The translations under genes and the position numbers were made by a program. Positions 41,209 through 53,460 of a stretch of DNA of 64,000 bases are shown piece after piece. Under the pieces are notes generated by a model, which did not search any database, was not told the DNA's origin, and worked only from the letters and a program-made list of their open reading frames with translations. The stretch covers positions 79,042-143,041 of the forward strand of contig CAJNDS010000100.1 of assembly GCA_905221605.1 (NCBI GenBank), written 5' to 3'. The first letter of the stretch is position 1, and the number at the start of each line of letters is the position of its first letter. This stretch comes from Symbiodinium natans (Eukaryota; Sar; Dinophyceae; Suessiales; Symbiodiniaceae).

Positions 41209-41351
41209 TGAAGTTTTCAGGTCAGCACATGAGGGAACATATAAACCGTTAAGTACGCCTCTTTTTATCGGCAACTTGAGCCACAGTCAAGGGTAAAGCG
41301 ATAGTATGCACAGCTCGCAAAAGGAGTGTAATTCCTCCATGAAAAACTACA
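41209..41351 (-). repeat. 5' LTR of the copia element, 143 bp
   Basis: Identical to 28954-29096. As the upstream LTR it should hold the promoter and RNA start. It also contains the spliced-leader-like 9-mer TGGCTCAAG at 41275-41283. The LTR end, together with flanking CC, forms a small palindrome (CCTGAA-GTT-TTCAGG). Confidence 0.95.
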
Positions 41352-41356
41352 TATCC
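41352..41356. repeat. Target-site duplication TATCC, right copy
   Basis: Matches 28949-28953 and directly abuts the CA end of the right LTR. Confidence 0.93.
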
Positions 41357-42664
41357 TAAAGGCCGCAGCACTGTTACCTCTATCGGTACTGTATCAATAC
41401 GACTCTTAGCACAGCCAAAGGAGCATGCGGCACAAGCCCGAGATTGGCGCCGCACACCTCTGCAAGCAGGCAACATCAAGTCAAGAAGTCTTACATTGCG
41501 GGGGGATTGAGTTTTGGGGGTTAGTGTGCTGTTTGTGTCAGGGTCAAAGCCCCTAAATGGTTTTTGGTTTACAGCCGGGTTTATGGCCTGGGGTGGTAGA
41601 CAGTGCACAGCTAACAAAAGCACGCGTGAAACAATGGCGACCGGCACTGCTGCTGAACGTCAACCTGGTAAGTCGCCACATCCCTTCGCCTCTGAGACCT
41701 GAACTTGAGACCCAAAAAAACCAACAGATTCAGGGAGTTCACAAAACCCTAGCTTAGTTCATCTCAAACTGTTTATGCGGTGCTGATTCTGTGTATTCCT
41801 TTGTCAGCGGGGATTTGGGGCACTCTTTTGTTACCCAAGCCCACCTGGTCTATGAGCGGAATGGAGGGGTCCGCGTGTGTCCACAGATGGAAAAAGTGGA
41901 TATGGGCGGCCCGGTTCATGTCCTGATGGAGGGAAGGCTTGTAACGAGCACCCTCTAAACCCTGAGCCCTAAACCCTAAAACCAAAAACTTTAAGTCATC
42001 TCCTTGTGGTTTGGCTTTGGGCAGGTGCCCTTCTCTACACACTTCCACACACCCAGCCGACCCGGTACAAAGTAAAGATTTCCGGACTCATTCAGTTGCG
42101 CCAATGTGTTGAGGTCTGTAGGAGACACACGCCCCACACAAAACGTCCGGGGACTCAAAACGCGCAGCACGGATGCAATCTGAGACTTCTTTCCCGTCAG
42201 GCATTAAGAGGGCCTTTCTTTCAGGCAGCCTGGCAGCCAAAGCCTAGTCAATCCAAGAAACAAACTCGAGCTAGCTCATCTAAAACCACTTCGCTTTTTT
42301 TCCATGCACAAAAAAAAAAGACCCCCCGGCCAAACAAACTTCCACAATACTATGTAAGACGAAAATGGTGAAATCCCACGCAACAGCCTGAGCCGCAGCC
42401 CGCAAGACACAGGACACACCACGAACGAAAGACTCTTATTCCTGACTGGCTGCGCATCCGGGGACCACCTCAGAGATGCTTTGAGGCGTGGAGCTCAGGG
42501 GCAACTGCTCAGGGTTCAAAGGGTTTGGGGGCCCTTCTGCAACTTGACGCCTTAATTCCTATAGAGGCGGTGTTCAAGCAGAGCAAGCTCAAAGACTTAT
42601 GGCATTAGCCTTCGACTGCCAGCATAGGGGTTTGTGCGTGGTTCGAGTAAAATTATAGAGCTCA
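41357..42664. other. Non-coding flank of the retrotransposon
   Basis: No recognised coding region or RNA gene. It contains a short telomere-like piece near 41955-41985. Confidence 0.5.
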
Positions 42665-43021
<357 letters not shown>

Positions 43022-43026
43022 CATGA

Positions 43027-43149
43027 TCATGTATCCTGCTGGCGTTGCACCTCGCCCAGCAGCTTGCCCATGTCCCCCAGCGCCACGTAGCCCAAGCGAG
43101 GCCAGTAGTGCATCAGGACCGACATCCAGGAAGCTGCCGCAGGGTGCAT
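43027..43149 (-). CDS. Possible exon of an unidentified protein (40 aa)
   Basis: Directly after the TAG microsatellite the minus strand reads an open, balanced peptide containing HYWPRLGYVALGDMGKLLGE, ending in TGA at 43027-43029. The composition is that of a real protein, but it is too short for a family call. It may be a 3' exon whose earlier exons lie to the right. Confidence 0.3.
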   Translation of the reverse strand: MHPAAASWMSVLMHYWPRLGYVALGDMGKLLGEVQRQQDT

Positions 43150-43963
43150 GATAAAACGGCCCCTAAAACCTAAACCCTAAACCTTGGTTGCAAGGATTGG
43201 GAAGTCTAAGGAGGCTTTCCGGTCGGATGAACTGCGGCTCTGTTGGACAGCCATGTCCATGATACCCGCTGGACCTAAACCCTCCCAAATCCCCAAGCCT
43301 TCATCTAGAGGGTATCAGGGCCCACTCTGGGTCCTGGCTACAATCCACCTTCCTAGAATCTCAAGTGCAGGCCATGAGCATCCCCACGTGCGCATTTCCC
43401 ACGGAGCAGCGGGCACGCTGGCCACTCGCTGCCTGAATGCGGCAGTCACACACTGGGATCTGTGAAAGTCGTTTATAAGGTTTCTCGGGTCAGTTCAGTT
43501 TTATTCATGTAGGGCTACTCGATGTGAAACCCACATCCTTAAACAGGGAGCATGCAGCCAGGGAAGCTTTTCTCAACACAACCGGTGCTGCCTGAATAAG
43601 CGTATTGCTTGTGGCTGTCTAGGCTTCATCGCACAGTCCCGATCATAAACCGAGCTGCCTGTTGGAATTGTTATGCTGTTATGCTGACAGCAACAGCTGA
43701 GACAAAAGCAGCACAACAGAACACGGTACTCTGGTTCAGGTCTCCATTTGCCAATTCGAGCTCGAGCCATGTGCAATCGTTCTGTGTGCCCCTGGCTGCT
43801 AAGGATGATAAGGTTTAGGGCAATAGATCCTAAACTCCAAACCCGCTTATAGGGTTTCATCGAATGCAAGGTTATACCGCCTTATCCATAAATATACTAA
43901 ACTAAATATATACAAATGTATATATATATATATATACACACACCCTAACCCTATATACAAAAA

Positions 43964-44035
<72 letters not shown>

Positions 44036-45170
44036 CCTAACCCCCCTGAACAACCCTACACAAATCGCCGCTGCGTGGCGCCAGAGAAATGAGGCTCAGG
44101 GCCTGTCCGACCATCGCTGCGTCGCGAAAAGTAAGGGCCGCATACATGGTCCCGAAAACCTTGGGGGCTAGGGTTTAGGGTTTGGGAATTTTGGGAATGT
44201 TTGGGATTCAGGCCTACAACAAACTCGAAAAGCATCAAAGTTCTATACTCTAAACCCTTTAAACCCCAAACCTTTCGAATTTCCTAAGGTCACTAGGAAG
44301 CTGGGAATAACAACAAGGGGGTGCCTTCCCTGCTTCCAAAAACCAAGAATGCGGGCACATACGGGCACCGCCGGGCATCTTAGCTACGCCCCTAAGCCAA
44401 TGCCAAAGAAGCCTCATGTTGGGGGAGTGTGCCCTGAATTTGAGTCTGAGATGTGGTAGAGCGAAACGGGTATGAATATCATCTGCCATCGGACAAGTTC
44501 AAGTTTCACTTGCCAGCCGCCCTCAGGGCCTTTAACGATGTCAAAAGCAAGGCTATAGGTTTTTGCGGCTTTGCCAACCGCGCTTAACATGCCTCAGCTA
44601 TGGAATTCTGGCTCGCCTTCTTCAGGGTGTATAATGTAGAAAGGTGCTACTGCGCGCGTTTCGGTCCCTGACCCCCCAAACTCAGCAGGCGGCCGAGAGG
44701 ATGGAGCTTAAAGTCTTATGGGTTTAGGTTTTGAGTCCAGGGTTACTCCTAGACCTGTATAAGCCCTATATGGCCTTCTGGTGTAGGTCCGTCGTTGCCG
44801 GGGCGCCGGGATCAGAGGGCAAATCCGCAGGATCTTGAGGAAGTGTGCTCCCAGCACATTGACCGTTAACCTCAGGGGGGGGCGGGTCTGAACTGTCCCT
44901 GGAAGTGAACGAAACCCGAAAAGTACGTCTGAAGTGGAGGGTGCCTTTGTGAAACTTCTCAGCGGAACACCTCAGCGGAACACCAGTGTCATTCCATTTC
45001 CCACATAATATACCCCCTAACCCTATATACAATATATATATATATATATATATATAATAATCATAATAATAATCAAAAAATATAATATAATATAATATAA
45101 TATAATATAATATAATATAATATAATATAATATAATATAATATAATATACTATACTATAATATTAATATC
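43150..45170. other. Mostly non-coding stretch with AT microsatellites
   Basis: TA/CA repeats at about 43915-44036, TA repeats at 45030-45056 and a TATAA pentamer run at about 45077-45150. The only coding candidate is the small frame at 44414-44590. Confidence 0.5.
44414..44590 (-). CDS. Possible small ORF or exon, unidentified (58 aa)
   Basis: A minus-strand frame from ATG at 44590 to TGA at 44414. Its N-terminal half (GKAAKTYSLAFDIVKGPEGG followed by WQVKLELVRWQM) is protein-like; the rest is not clearly so. No family recognised. Confidence 0.25.
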   Translation of the reverse strand: MLSAVGKAAKTYSLAFDIVKGPEGGWQVKLELVRWQMIFIPVSLYHISDSNSGHTPPT

Positions 45171-46354
45171 CGCCGACCCCTGCTTTAGCGGGGGAGGCGT
45201 CAGTGAAGACCCATTTGCCCTCATGCCCAAACCCCCCCCGCCCTCACCCCCTCGACCTCACCCTTACCCTCTTAGGCCCCCCCACCTCCCCCCTCACCTT
45301 ACACTTGGAAATGAAGTGTTTTAGGGGCTCCAGTGCATGCCCGGACCCCCCGCCCCCCCCCGCCCACCCCGCCCACCCCGCCCGCCTCCCCCCTTCTCAC
45401 CCCATTTTGGCCCCCACAGCCCCCCACCCCGCCCGCCCTCACCCCTTACCCCCCACCTCACCCCTACCCCTGACCTTTTACTTGGAAATGAAGTGTGTCA
45501 GGGGTTTAGGGCACGCCCGGACCCCTACCCCCACCTCACCCCGACCATTTGCCTTTTACTTGGAAATGAAGTGTTCCCGGACCCCCCCGCCCCCCCCGCC
45601 CCCCCCCCCCAACCCTTCCTCGCCCCCAACCTTGGCCCCCACCCCCCCCCCCCCCACCCCCCCCAACCCCCCCCCCCCCCCCCCACCCCACCTGCCCCTG
45701 ACCTTACTTTGGAAACAAAGTGTGTCAGGGTTTTAGGGCATGCCCGGACCCCTTGCCTTTTACTTGGAAATGAAGTGTTTGAGGGCTCCAGGCATGCCCG
45801 GACCCCCCCGCCCCCCCCCCCCCCCCCCCCCCCGGCCACCCCCGCCCACCCCGCCCACCCCGCCCACTGCACCCCTTCGCCTCTGCCCCCAACCTTGCCC
45901 CCCCCACCTCACCCCTCCCACCTTTACTTGGAAATGAAGTGTGTCAGGGGTTTAGGGCATGCCCGGACCCCTTGCCTTTTACTTGGAAATGAAGTGTTTG
46001 AGGGGCTCCAGTGCATGCCCGGACCCCCCGCCCCCCCCCGGCCCACCCCGCCCACTGCCCTCACCCCTTCGCCTCTGCCCCCAACCTTGCCCCCCCCACT
46101 CACCCCTACCCCTGACCTTTTACTTGGAAATGAAGTGTGTCAGGGGTTTAGGGCATGCCCGGACCCCTTGCCTTTTACTTGGAAATGAAGTGTTTGAGGG
46201 ATGCCCGGACCCCCGCCGCCCCCCCCGCCCACCCCCGCCCACCCCCGCCCACCCCGCCCACCCCGCCCTGGAAATGAAGTGTGTCAGGGGTTTAGGGCAC
46301 CCCTTGCCTTTTACTTGGAAATGAAGTGTTTGAGGGGCTCCAGTGCATGCCCGG

Positions 46355-46400
<46 letters not shown>
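45171..46400 (+). repeat. C-rich minisatellite with a conserved ATG-containing core
   Basis: About eleven copies of a core (TTGGAAATGAAGTGT, often preceded by CTTTTAC) alternate between two downstream variants, one with TCAGGGGTTTAGGGCATGCCC and one with TTGAGGGGCTCCA. They are separated by variable poly-C spacers. The array runs into a 40-base-plus poly-C and the assembly gap, so its true length is unknown. Long Pro-rich frames across it are artefacts. Confidence 0.9.
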
Positions 46401-46500
46401 NNNNNNNNNNNNNNNNNNNNNNNNNNNNNNNNNNNNNNNNNNNNNNNNNNNNNNNNNNNNNNNNNNNNNNNNNNNNNNNNNNNNNNNNNNNNNNNNNNNN
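46401..46500. other. Assembly gap, 100 N
   Basis: Exactly 100 N, the conventional placeholder for a gap of unknown size. The sequences on its two sides differ sharply in character, so their adjacency depends on scaffolding. Confidence 0.98.
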
Positions 46501-46658
46501 TTAAATAATTTAAATAATTTAAATAATTTTAAAAAATTAAATCCGAAAAGGGGGGGGGGCAGGACCGGGCCCCCCCCCTTCCCAGAATTAAATAATTTTA
46601 ATAATGTAAATACGAAACGCCCCTTTCGGATTTAAATTATTTAAATTATTTAATTCTG
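46501..46658. repeat. AT-rich inverted repeat beside the gap
   Basis: The left arm (about 46512-46554: TTTAAATAA units then AAATCCGAAAAGGGG) is complementary to the right arm (about 46619-46654: CCCCTTTCGGATTT then AAATTATTT units). A second nested pair is CCCAGAATTAAATAATT at 46582 and its complement ending at about 46660. Confidence 0.8.
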
Positions 46659-47284
46659 GGCAGACGTTGCGCGTGGACCTTGCCGTACTTCATCATGTCC
46701 CTCTTCTCGGCCTACTTCTGCTCTTTTCCTTACTCTTCTCCTTTTCATAAATTCTTCCTCTTTAGTTGTTCTTATCTGGAAAAGACAGAGGGAAGGGAGA
46801 GATAAGGGAGATAGGATAGATAAAGAAGAGTGCCATCTTCTCTGCGCCTCGTTTTGTCTCTCCCTCTTCTCTATTCATCTCTCTTCTATTCTTTTCTTTG
46901 CTGTTCTATTGAAATTGGATTCCCTGTATCTCTCCTCTGTCCTTCTCTCTCGCTCCTCTTCTCCTGTTCCCCTCTAAACGATTGCTCTTTACAGATAGGT
47001 GCCCTCCCTCCTCGTCAGGAAATCTCTTTTCGCTTATTTTGCTTTTTGAAGCGAATAAACAACGGATAAGAGAGGAAAGGGAATGACTAAGTAAAGACAG
47101 GAGCTCTTCAATAGGTGCCCTCCCTCCTCTTCAGGAAATCTCTTTTCCCTTATTTTGCTTTTTGAAGCGAAGAAAACAACAGATAAGAAGAGAGGAAAGG
47201 GAATGACTAAGTAAAGAGAGGAGCTCTTCAATTTCCCTCCCTATATCTGATGTTACTTTTCCTTCTTGGGCGGTGCCCTTCTTT

Positions 47285-47723
47285 CTCCCTTGAAGATGCA
47301 GAAAACGATCAGGAAGGGCACCCGTTCCATCGCCCGTATATAGACAGAGATAAATCATGAGCATCAGCTGGGTTTGCTGCCGATCCAAAATGGGCGTCCC
47401 TTTTAATCGCCTTCTGTGTCTTGAAACGAGCAAAAGGGGCACCCTTACTAAGTGTTTTCTTGTAGTGTCCCTTTTCTTCGCTTGAAGATGCAGAAAACGA
47501 TCCAAAAAGGACACCCGTTCCATCGCCCATATATGGGGACAGAGATAAATCATGAGCATCAGCTGGGTTTGCTGCCAATCCAAAATGGGCGCCCCTTTTA
47601 ATCGCTTGCTGTGTCTTCAAACGAGCAAAAGGGACAGCCTAAGTGTTTCTTGTGGTGTCCCTTTTCTTCGCTTGAAGATGCAGAAAACGATCTAAAAGGA
47701 CACCTGTTCCATCGCCCATATAT

Positions 47724-47769
<46 letters not shown>

Positions 47770-47943
47770 TGAGCATCAGCTGGGTTGGCTGCCAATCCAA
47801 AATGGGCGTCCCTTTTAATCGCCTTCTGTGTCTTCAAGCGAGCAAAAGGGACACCCTAAGTGTGCTCTTGTGGGGTGTCCCTTTTCCTCGCTTGAAGATG
47901 CAGAAAACGATCAAAAAGGACACCCATTCCATCGCCAATATAT

Positions 47944-47982
<39 letters not shown>

Positions 47983-48200
47983 AATCATGAGCATCAGCTG
48001 GGTTGGCTGCCAATCCAAAATGGACGTCCCTTTTAATCGCTTTCTGTGTCTTCAAACGAACAAAAGAAAACACCTAGGTTCCTCACTTGAAGATCCAGAA
48101 AACGGCCCAACAAGGACACCCGTTCCATCGCCCATATATGGAGAGAGAGAGAGAGAGAGAGGGAGAAGGGAAAAAATCATGAGCATCAGCTGGGTTTGCT
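47285..48200. repeat. About 190-bp satellite array, copy 1
   Basis: Five units, each with TTGAAGATGCAGAAAACGATC, at about 47290, 47482, 47670, 47893 and 48085. Each holds a GA microsatellite of variable length and a conserved block with ATCATGAGCATCAGCTGGGT. The fifth unit is more diverged. Confidence 0.9.
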
Positions 48201-49559
48201 TACATGTTCATTGTTATTCCTGTTGTTTTTTTCTAACGGAAATGAACAAGAGAAGAGAAAAATAAGAACCAGAGGAAAGATGAAAACGAGCACCGTCTTC
48301 TCTTTGCCTGACTTTTGCATTTCGCCTGTCCTCATTTCTCTTCCATTCTTTTCATTGCTCTTCCATTTAGAGTTGCATTCCTTTTGATCTCTCCTCTCTC
48401 CTTTCTCTCTCCCTTCTCTTCTCTTGTTCTCCTTCAAATCTCAAAAACACACAAAAGGAAGTTTCTTTTCCTTGTTGAATGAAGAATGAAAAAAGAAGAA
48501 AAGAGATAGGGAAAGAAATTGAAGAGCTCCACTGCCTATTGGTTCATTCCATTTCCTCTCTTTCTATGTGTTGTTTTCCTTGTCGTTTCAGAAAGCAAGC
48601 AAAATAAGGGCAAGGGGGCTTCCTGAAGAGGAGAGAGGGCACCTATCTGCGAAGAGGTCTTGTCCTTTGTAATAATAGAGGGAAAAGAGAGAGACAAGGA
48701 AGGGAGAGATGATAGATAAAGAAGAGTGCCATCTTCTTTGCGCCTTGTTGTGTTCCTCCGTCTCCTTGTTCCTTGTCTCCTCTCTTCTGTTCAGTACCCT
48801 TCCAGAAAATTAACATGGCCTCCTTGTTGTCTCTCCTCTCTCACTTCCCTTTCCCTTCTCTCCTTCTGTTTCCGTTTAACTGATAAAACACAAGACAGGA
48901 ACTTGTATGATAAAGCAGTGGAAGGTAAAGCAGAGGGTGACTCCTTGCGCTTGGACCTTGCCGTACTTCATCATGTCCCTCTTCTCGGCCTACTTCTGAT
49001 CTTTTCCTTACTCTTCTCCTTTTCATAAATTCTTCCTCTTTAGTTGTTCTTATTTCGAAAAGAAAGAGGGAAGGGAGAGATAAGGGAAATAGGATAGATA
49101 AAGAAGAGTGCCATCTTCTCTGCGCCTTGTTTTGTCTCTCCCTCTTCTCTATTCATCTCTCTTCTATTCTTTTCTTTGCTGTTCTATTGAAATTGGATTC
49201 CCTGTATCTCTCCTCTGTCCTTCTCTCTCGCTCCTCTTCTCCTGTTCCCCTCTAAACGATTGCTCTTTACAGATAGGTGCCCTCCCTCCTCTTCAGGAAA
49301 TCTCTTTTTCGCTTATTTTGCTTTTTGAAGCGAATAAAACAACGGATAAGAGAGGAAAGGGAATGACTAAGTAAAGACAGGAGCTCTTCAATAGGTGCCC
49401 TCCTCTTCAGGAAATCTCTTTTCCCTTATTTTGCTTTTTGAAGCGAAGAAAACAACAGATAAGAAGAGAGGAAAGGGAATGACTAAGTAAAGAGAGGAGC
49501 TCTTCAATTTCCCTCCCTATATCTGATGTTACTTTTCCTTCTTGGGTGGTGCCCTTCTT

Positions 49560-50420
49560 TCTCCCTTGAAGATGCAGAAAACGATCAGGAACACCCGTTC
49601 CATCGCCCATATATAGACAGAGATAAATCATGAGCATCAGCTGGGTTTGCTGCCGATCCAAAATGGGCGTCCCTTTTAATCGCTTTCTGTGTCTTGAAAC
49701 GAGCAAAAGGGACAGCCTAAGTGTTTTCTTGTGGTGTCCCTTTTCTTCGCTTGAAGACGCAGAAAACGATCCAAGAAGGACACCCGTTCCATCGCCCATA
49801 TATGGACAGAGAGAAATCATGAGCATCGGCTGGGTTTGCTGCCAATCCAAAATGGGCGCCCCTTTTAATCGCTTGCTGTGTCTTCAAACGAGCAAAAGGG
49901 ACAGCCTAAGTGTTTCCTTGTGGTGTCCCTTTTCTTCGCTTGAAGATGCAGAAAACGATCTAAAAGGACACCTGTTCCATCGCCCATATATGGGGAGAGA
50001 GAGAAATCATGAGCATCAGCTGGGTTTGCTGCCAATCCAAAATGGGCGTCCCTTTTAATCGCTTGCTGTGTCTTCAAACGAGCAAAAGGGACACCCTAAG
50101 TGCTTTCTTGTGGGGTGTCCCTTTTCCTCGCTTGAAGATGCAGAAAACGATCAAAAAGGACACCCATTCCATCGCCCATATATAGAGAGAGAGAGAGAGA
50201 GAAAAAAATCATGAGCATCAGCTGGGTTGGCTGCCAATCCAAAATGGACGTCCCTTTTAATCGCTTTCTGTGTCTTCAAACGAACAAAAGAAAACACCTA
50301 GGTTCCTCACTTGAAGATCCAGAAAACGGCCCAACAAGGACACCCGTTCCATCGCCCATATATGGAGAGAGAGAGAGGGAGAAAGGAAAAAATCATGAGC
50401 ATCAGCTGGGTTTGCTTACA
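49560..50420. repeat. About 190-bp satellite array, copy 2
   Basis: Five units at about 49565, 49752, 49937, 50135 and 50310 correspond one-to-one to those at 47285-48200, with shorter GA runs. The array therefore existed before the 2.28-kb duplication. Confidence 0.9.
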
Positions 50421-53400
50421 TGTTCATTGTTATTCCTTTTGTTTTTTCTAACGGAAATGAAAAAGAGAAGAGAAAAATAAGAACCAGAGGAAAGATGAAA
50501 ACGAGCACCATCTTCTCTTTGCCTGATTTTTGCATTTCGCCTGTCCTCATTTCTCTTCCATGCTCCATTGCCTATTGGTTCATTCCATTTCCTCTCTTTC
50601 TATGTGTTGTTTTCCTTGTCGTTTCAGAAGGCAAGCAAAATAAGGGCAAGGGGGCTTCCTGAAGAAGAGAGAGGGCACCTATCTGCGAAGAGGTCTTGTC
50701 CTTTTTAATAATAGAGGGAAAAGGGAGAGACAAGGAAGGGAGAGATGATAGATAAAGAAGAGTGCCATCTTCTTTGCGCCTTGTTGTGTTCCTCCGTCTC
50801 CTTGTTTCTTGTCTCCTCTCTTCTGTTCAGTACCCTTCCAGAAAATTAAAATGGCCTCCTTTTTGTCTCTCCTCTCTCACTTCCCGTTCCCTTCTCTCCT
50901 TCTGTTTCCGTTTAACTGATAAAACACAAGAAAAGAACTTGAATGATAAAGCCTAGGAAGGTAAAGGAGATAAGGGAGATAGGATAGATAAAGAAGAGTG
51001 CCATCTTCTCAGCGCCTCGTTTTGTCTCTCCCTCTTCTCTATTCATCTCTCTTCTATTCTTTTCTTTGCAATTCCACTGAAATTGGATTCCTGTTATCTC
51101 TCCCCTCTCCTTCTCTCTCCCTCCTCTTCTCCTGTTCCCCTCTAAATGACAAAAACACAAGAAAGGAAGAACAAGTGGGGAATGGAAGCCCTTTTCCTGT
51201 CTTCTCCTGTTGCAATAAAGAAGGAAAAGAGCATAGGAGATAAGGAAGGAAATTGAAGAGCTCCTCTCGCTACTTTATCATGCCCTTTCCTTTCTATCTA
51301 CCACACCAAAACACGACTCTCAGCTTCCAAATAGACCCTATTTAAGCCACCCACGGGGGGGGGGTACCCCGAACATGAGGGGAGACCCCTGCTTACTCTG
51401 CTTTCCTTCAAGCGGCGTTAGCCAACTCGATTCCCCCCCCCCCCCCCCCCACGACCTGTGGTGAAGGGCTGAGGGAAAACTATGATGCGTGATGTTTAAC
51501 TCTGGCTGCTCTTTCCAGGTGTTCTACATCCCTCTTCAGGCCCGGAAAGCTCCACAACCCAAACGTCCGAGGAGACTCCTTCCCCCAGCAGGTAGGGGAG
51601 AAGGCATGGCCCCGCCAAGCCGATGATGTCGGCGGCCATGGCGGGCCATGCTGCTGGGACTTTAGGGGGCTTGCAGGTTGCAGGCGACTTCGAGATCTTG
51701 GGAAGCTTCAAACCTTTCCAGGTGTCGTAGGGTTGCGGGGCTGGGTGGGTGAGTGGGGTGGAGTTGGTGCTGCTGGGTTGGAGTGATACTGTCCTTTAGG
51801 CTTCATGGGGTTTAAGATCCAGAAGCAACGGCTTCGCTGATTGACTCAAGCCTGCAAGCCGGCGGTGACGCATTCCATGCCTGTCATCACATGTTCATGG
51901 CAACGTGTGGAAGTGTGCACCTGGGCTAAAGCAGCTACAGGGTTGGCGCGTTGATTGATTAACCCCGAACCGATCCTTACACCCTGATCACCTTATCAAC
52001 CCGAAGCCCGGCTTCTCCCCCAACTTGCCCTTAGGTCGGACCAAGCACAGTGTCCCAAACTCCAAAATCTAGAGCTGAAGTCCTAACCCTGAATAGCGCC
52101 CACGGCTAGCTAGACAAGAAAGGGTTTTCCCCTCTTTGCTTCATGGGGTTTACACGGGTTTTGAAAGGACCTAACCCTAAAATGGGGAAGGCGGGCCACT
52201 GCTAGGCCGCCAAGCTCAAGAAACATGACAAAGTCCCTCAGCCACTGCTGCCAAGCCACTCACATCGGCCATAACCTGCAGCATCACTTGGCTGCACTCA
52301 GGAGGGCAGCAAAAAACTAAACTTTTAGCTGCCTTATTAAGAAACCCAATAAACCCAAAAAGGCTAAAGATGTAAAGTTACAGTAAAGTACCACAAAGAT
52401 CACACCCAACAAAAACAAAGATTGCAGAGGGACAAGACTCCCATGAGTAAAGGGCTTGTGGCATCATGTGGGCATTTCTCACAATGGGGGGTATTTCCCA
52501 CAGTAGGGGGTACCCTACTTGTAAATTCCTAGTACCCTTCTTAGTATAGGAACCAGGAACCCTCAATAGTTCCTTTGAAAGATGGATCTGGTGAGTCACA
52601 TTTCGAAGCTGAAGTTCTGGGGAAGGGCTGTTCATTGAGAAACCCCCGTTACACATTCAGAACCAAATGATATCTGGGACTTTTATGGCTGCTTCTCTCC
52701 GAGTGTCCACGAAAACAGTGCAAAGATGTGTGCAGTGACATGAACCGCCTTGAGATGTCGCGACGGAAGGCTGCCAGCAAGCAGCCACCGCCAACAACAC
52801 TGGCTGCGCATTCAAGCAGCTCCTACATCCTTGCTTGAAGGACAGAGGCTGCATGACCAAGCAATCACAGCCAGGACTCAGTGTGCATCTTGCATAGGCA
52901 CGAAACCCTAGTTCCCACGTCAGAGGCAACAAACCCTAATTCCTAGGTGCTTTAAGTTGCCTTGAAGGCCATGGCCCCTGGAAATGGAGGAGTCCTTCTT
53001 GCAGGGGCTCAGGGTGTGGAACACGTTTTGCTTTTATCAGTTCCTGCTCTAAGCAAAGGAGCTTCTGAACCCTCACCCCCTTGTACCACCGTTCTTACCC
53101 CTCACAGACTTGCAGAGCCGAACCTCCAGGGTCAGGAGCACGGGATAAAGCCTGCCAAGCGCTGCGATGAGCTGCTGAAGTGTGAGGAGCCAGGGAGCCT
53201 AAGCCTCTAAGGCTTCCCGTCGTTCCTCCCCTTAGAACCGCAACAAACATTGCAAGCATAGGCTTAAGCCCTTTCGGATTTAGGGTCTGGGGAAGAAAAC
53301 ATAGGTTTGGGCTCGAAGCTCACATCTTCATTGTTGGAGCAGCTCCTCTGATTCTCCTGCCCAGTGAGGTTCCCTGGAATGTGGTTAAGGGTTTCTGGGT

Positions 53401-53460
53401 TTAAGGGTCTAAAGGTCGAAGGTTTAAGATCACCCTGAACATGATGTACCCGGACCCTTA

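Larger units (their letters stand above)
28954..41351 (-). mobile_element. Giant Ty1/copia-type LTR retrotransposon, complete
   Basis: A 12,398-bp element on the minus strand, bounded by identical 143-bp LTRs with TG...CA ends and by TATCC duplications. Order in the sense direction: 5' LTR (41209-41351), primer-binding site, gag-protease (41182-38012), pol (37871-29244, open from 38057), polypurine tract, 3' LTR (28954-29096). Integrase precedes reverse transcriptase, which defines the copia superfamily. Copia elements are usually about 5 kb. The extra length is almost entirely a long C-terminal extension of pol with enzyme-like domains (dioxygenase-like, SGNH-like, Tpt1/KptA-like, zinc ribbon), plus a long coiled-coil gag. 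Neither ORF contains a stop or frameshift other than the gag/pol junction, and the LTRs have not diverged, so the insertion looks very recent and possibly active. Confidence 0.95.
46667..51160. repeat. Tandem segmental duplication, 2,278-bp period, two full copies and part of a third
   Basis: Copy 1 starts at 46667 and copy 2 at 48945 with the same sequence (CTTGCCGTACTTCATCATGT and onward) and only scattered differences. A third partial copy resumes at about 50967, lacking the first ~130 bases of the unit. The region is pyrimidine/purine-skewed and lacks the TTTAGGG tracts seen elsewhere. Predicted small ORFs repeat between copies but carry no recognised motif. Confidence 0.9.

Noticed and set aside
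45203-46324. Long proline-rich reading frames (177, 283 and 121 codons)
   Set aside because: They are produced by poly-C spacers of the minisatellite. Frames shift with each C-run length and no domain is present.
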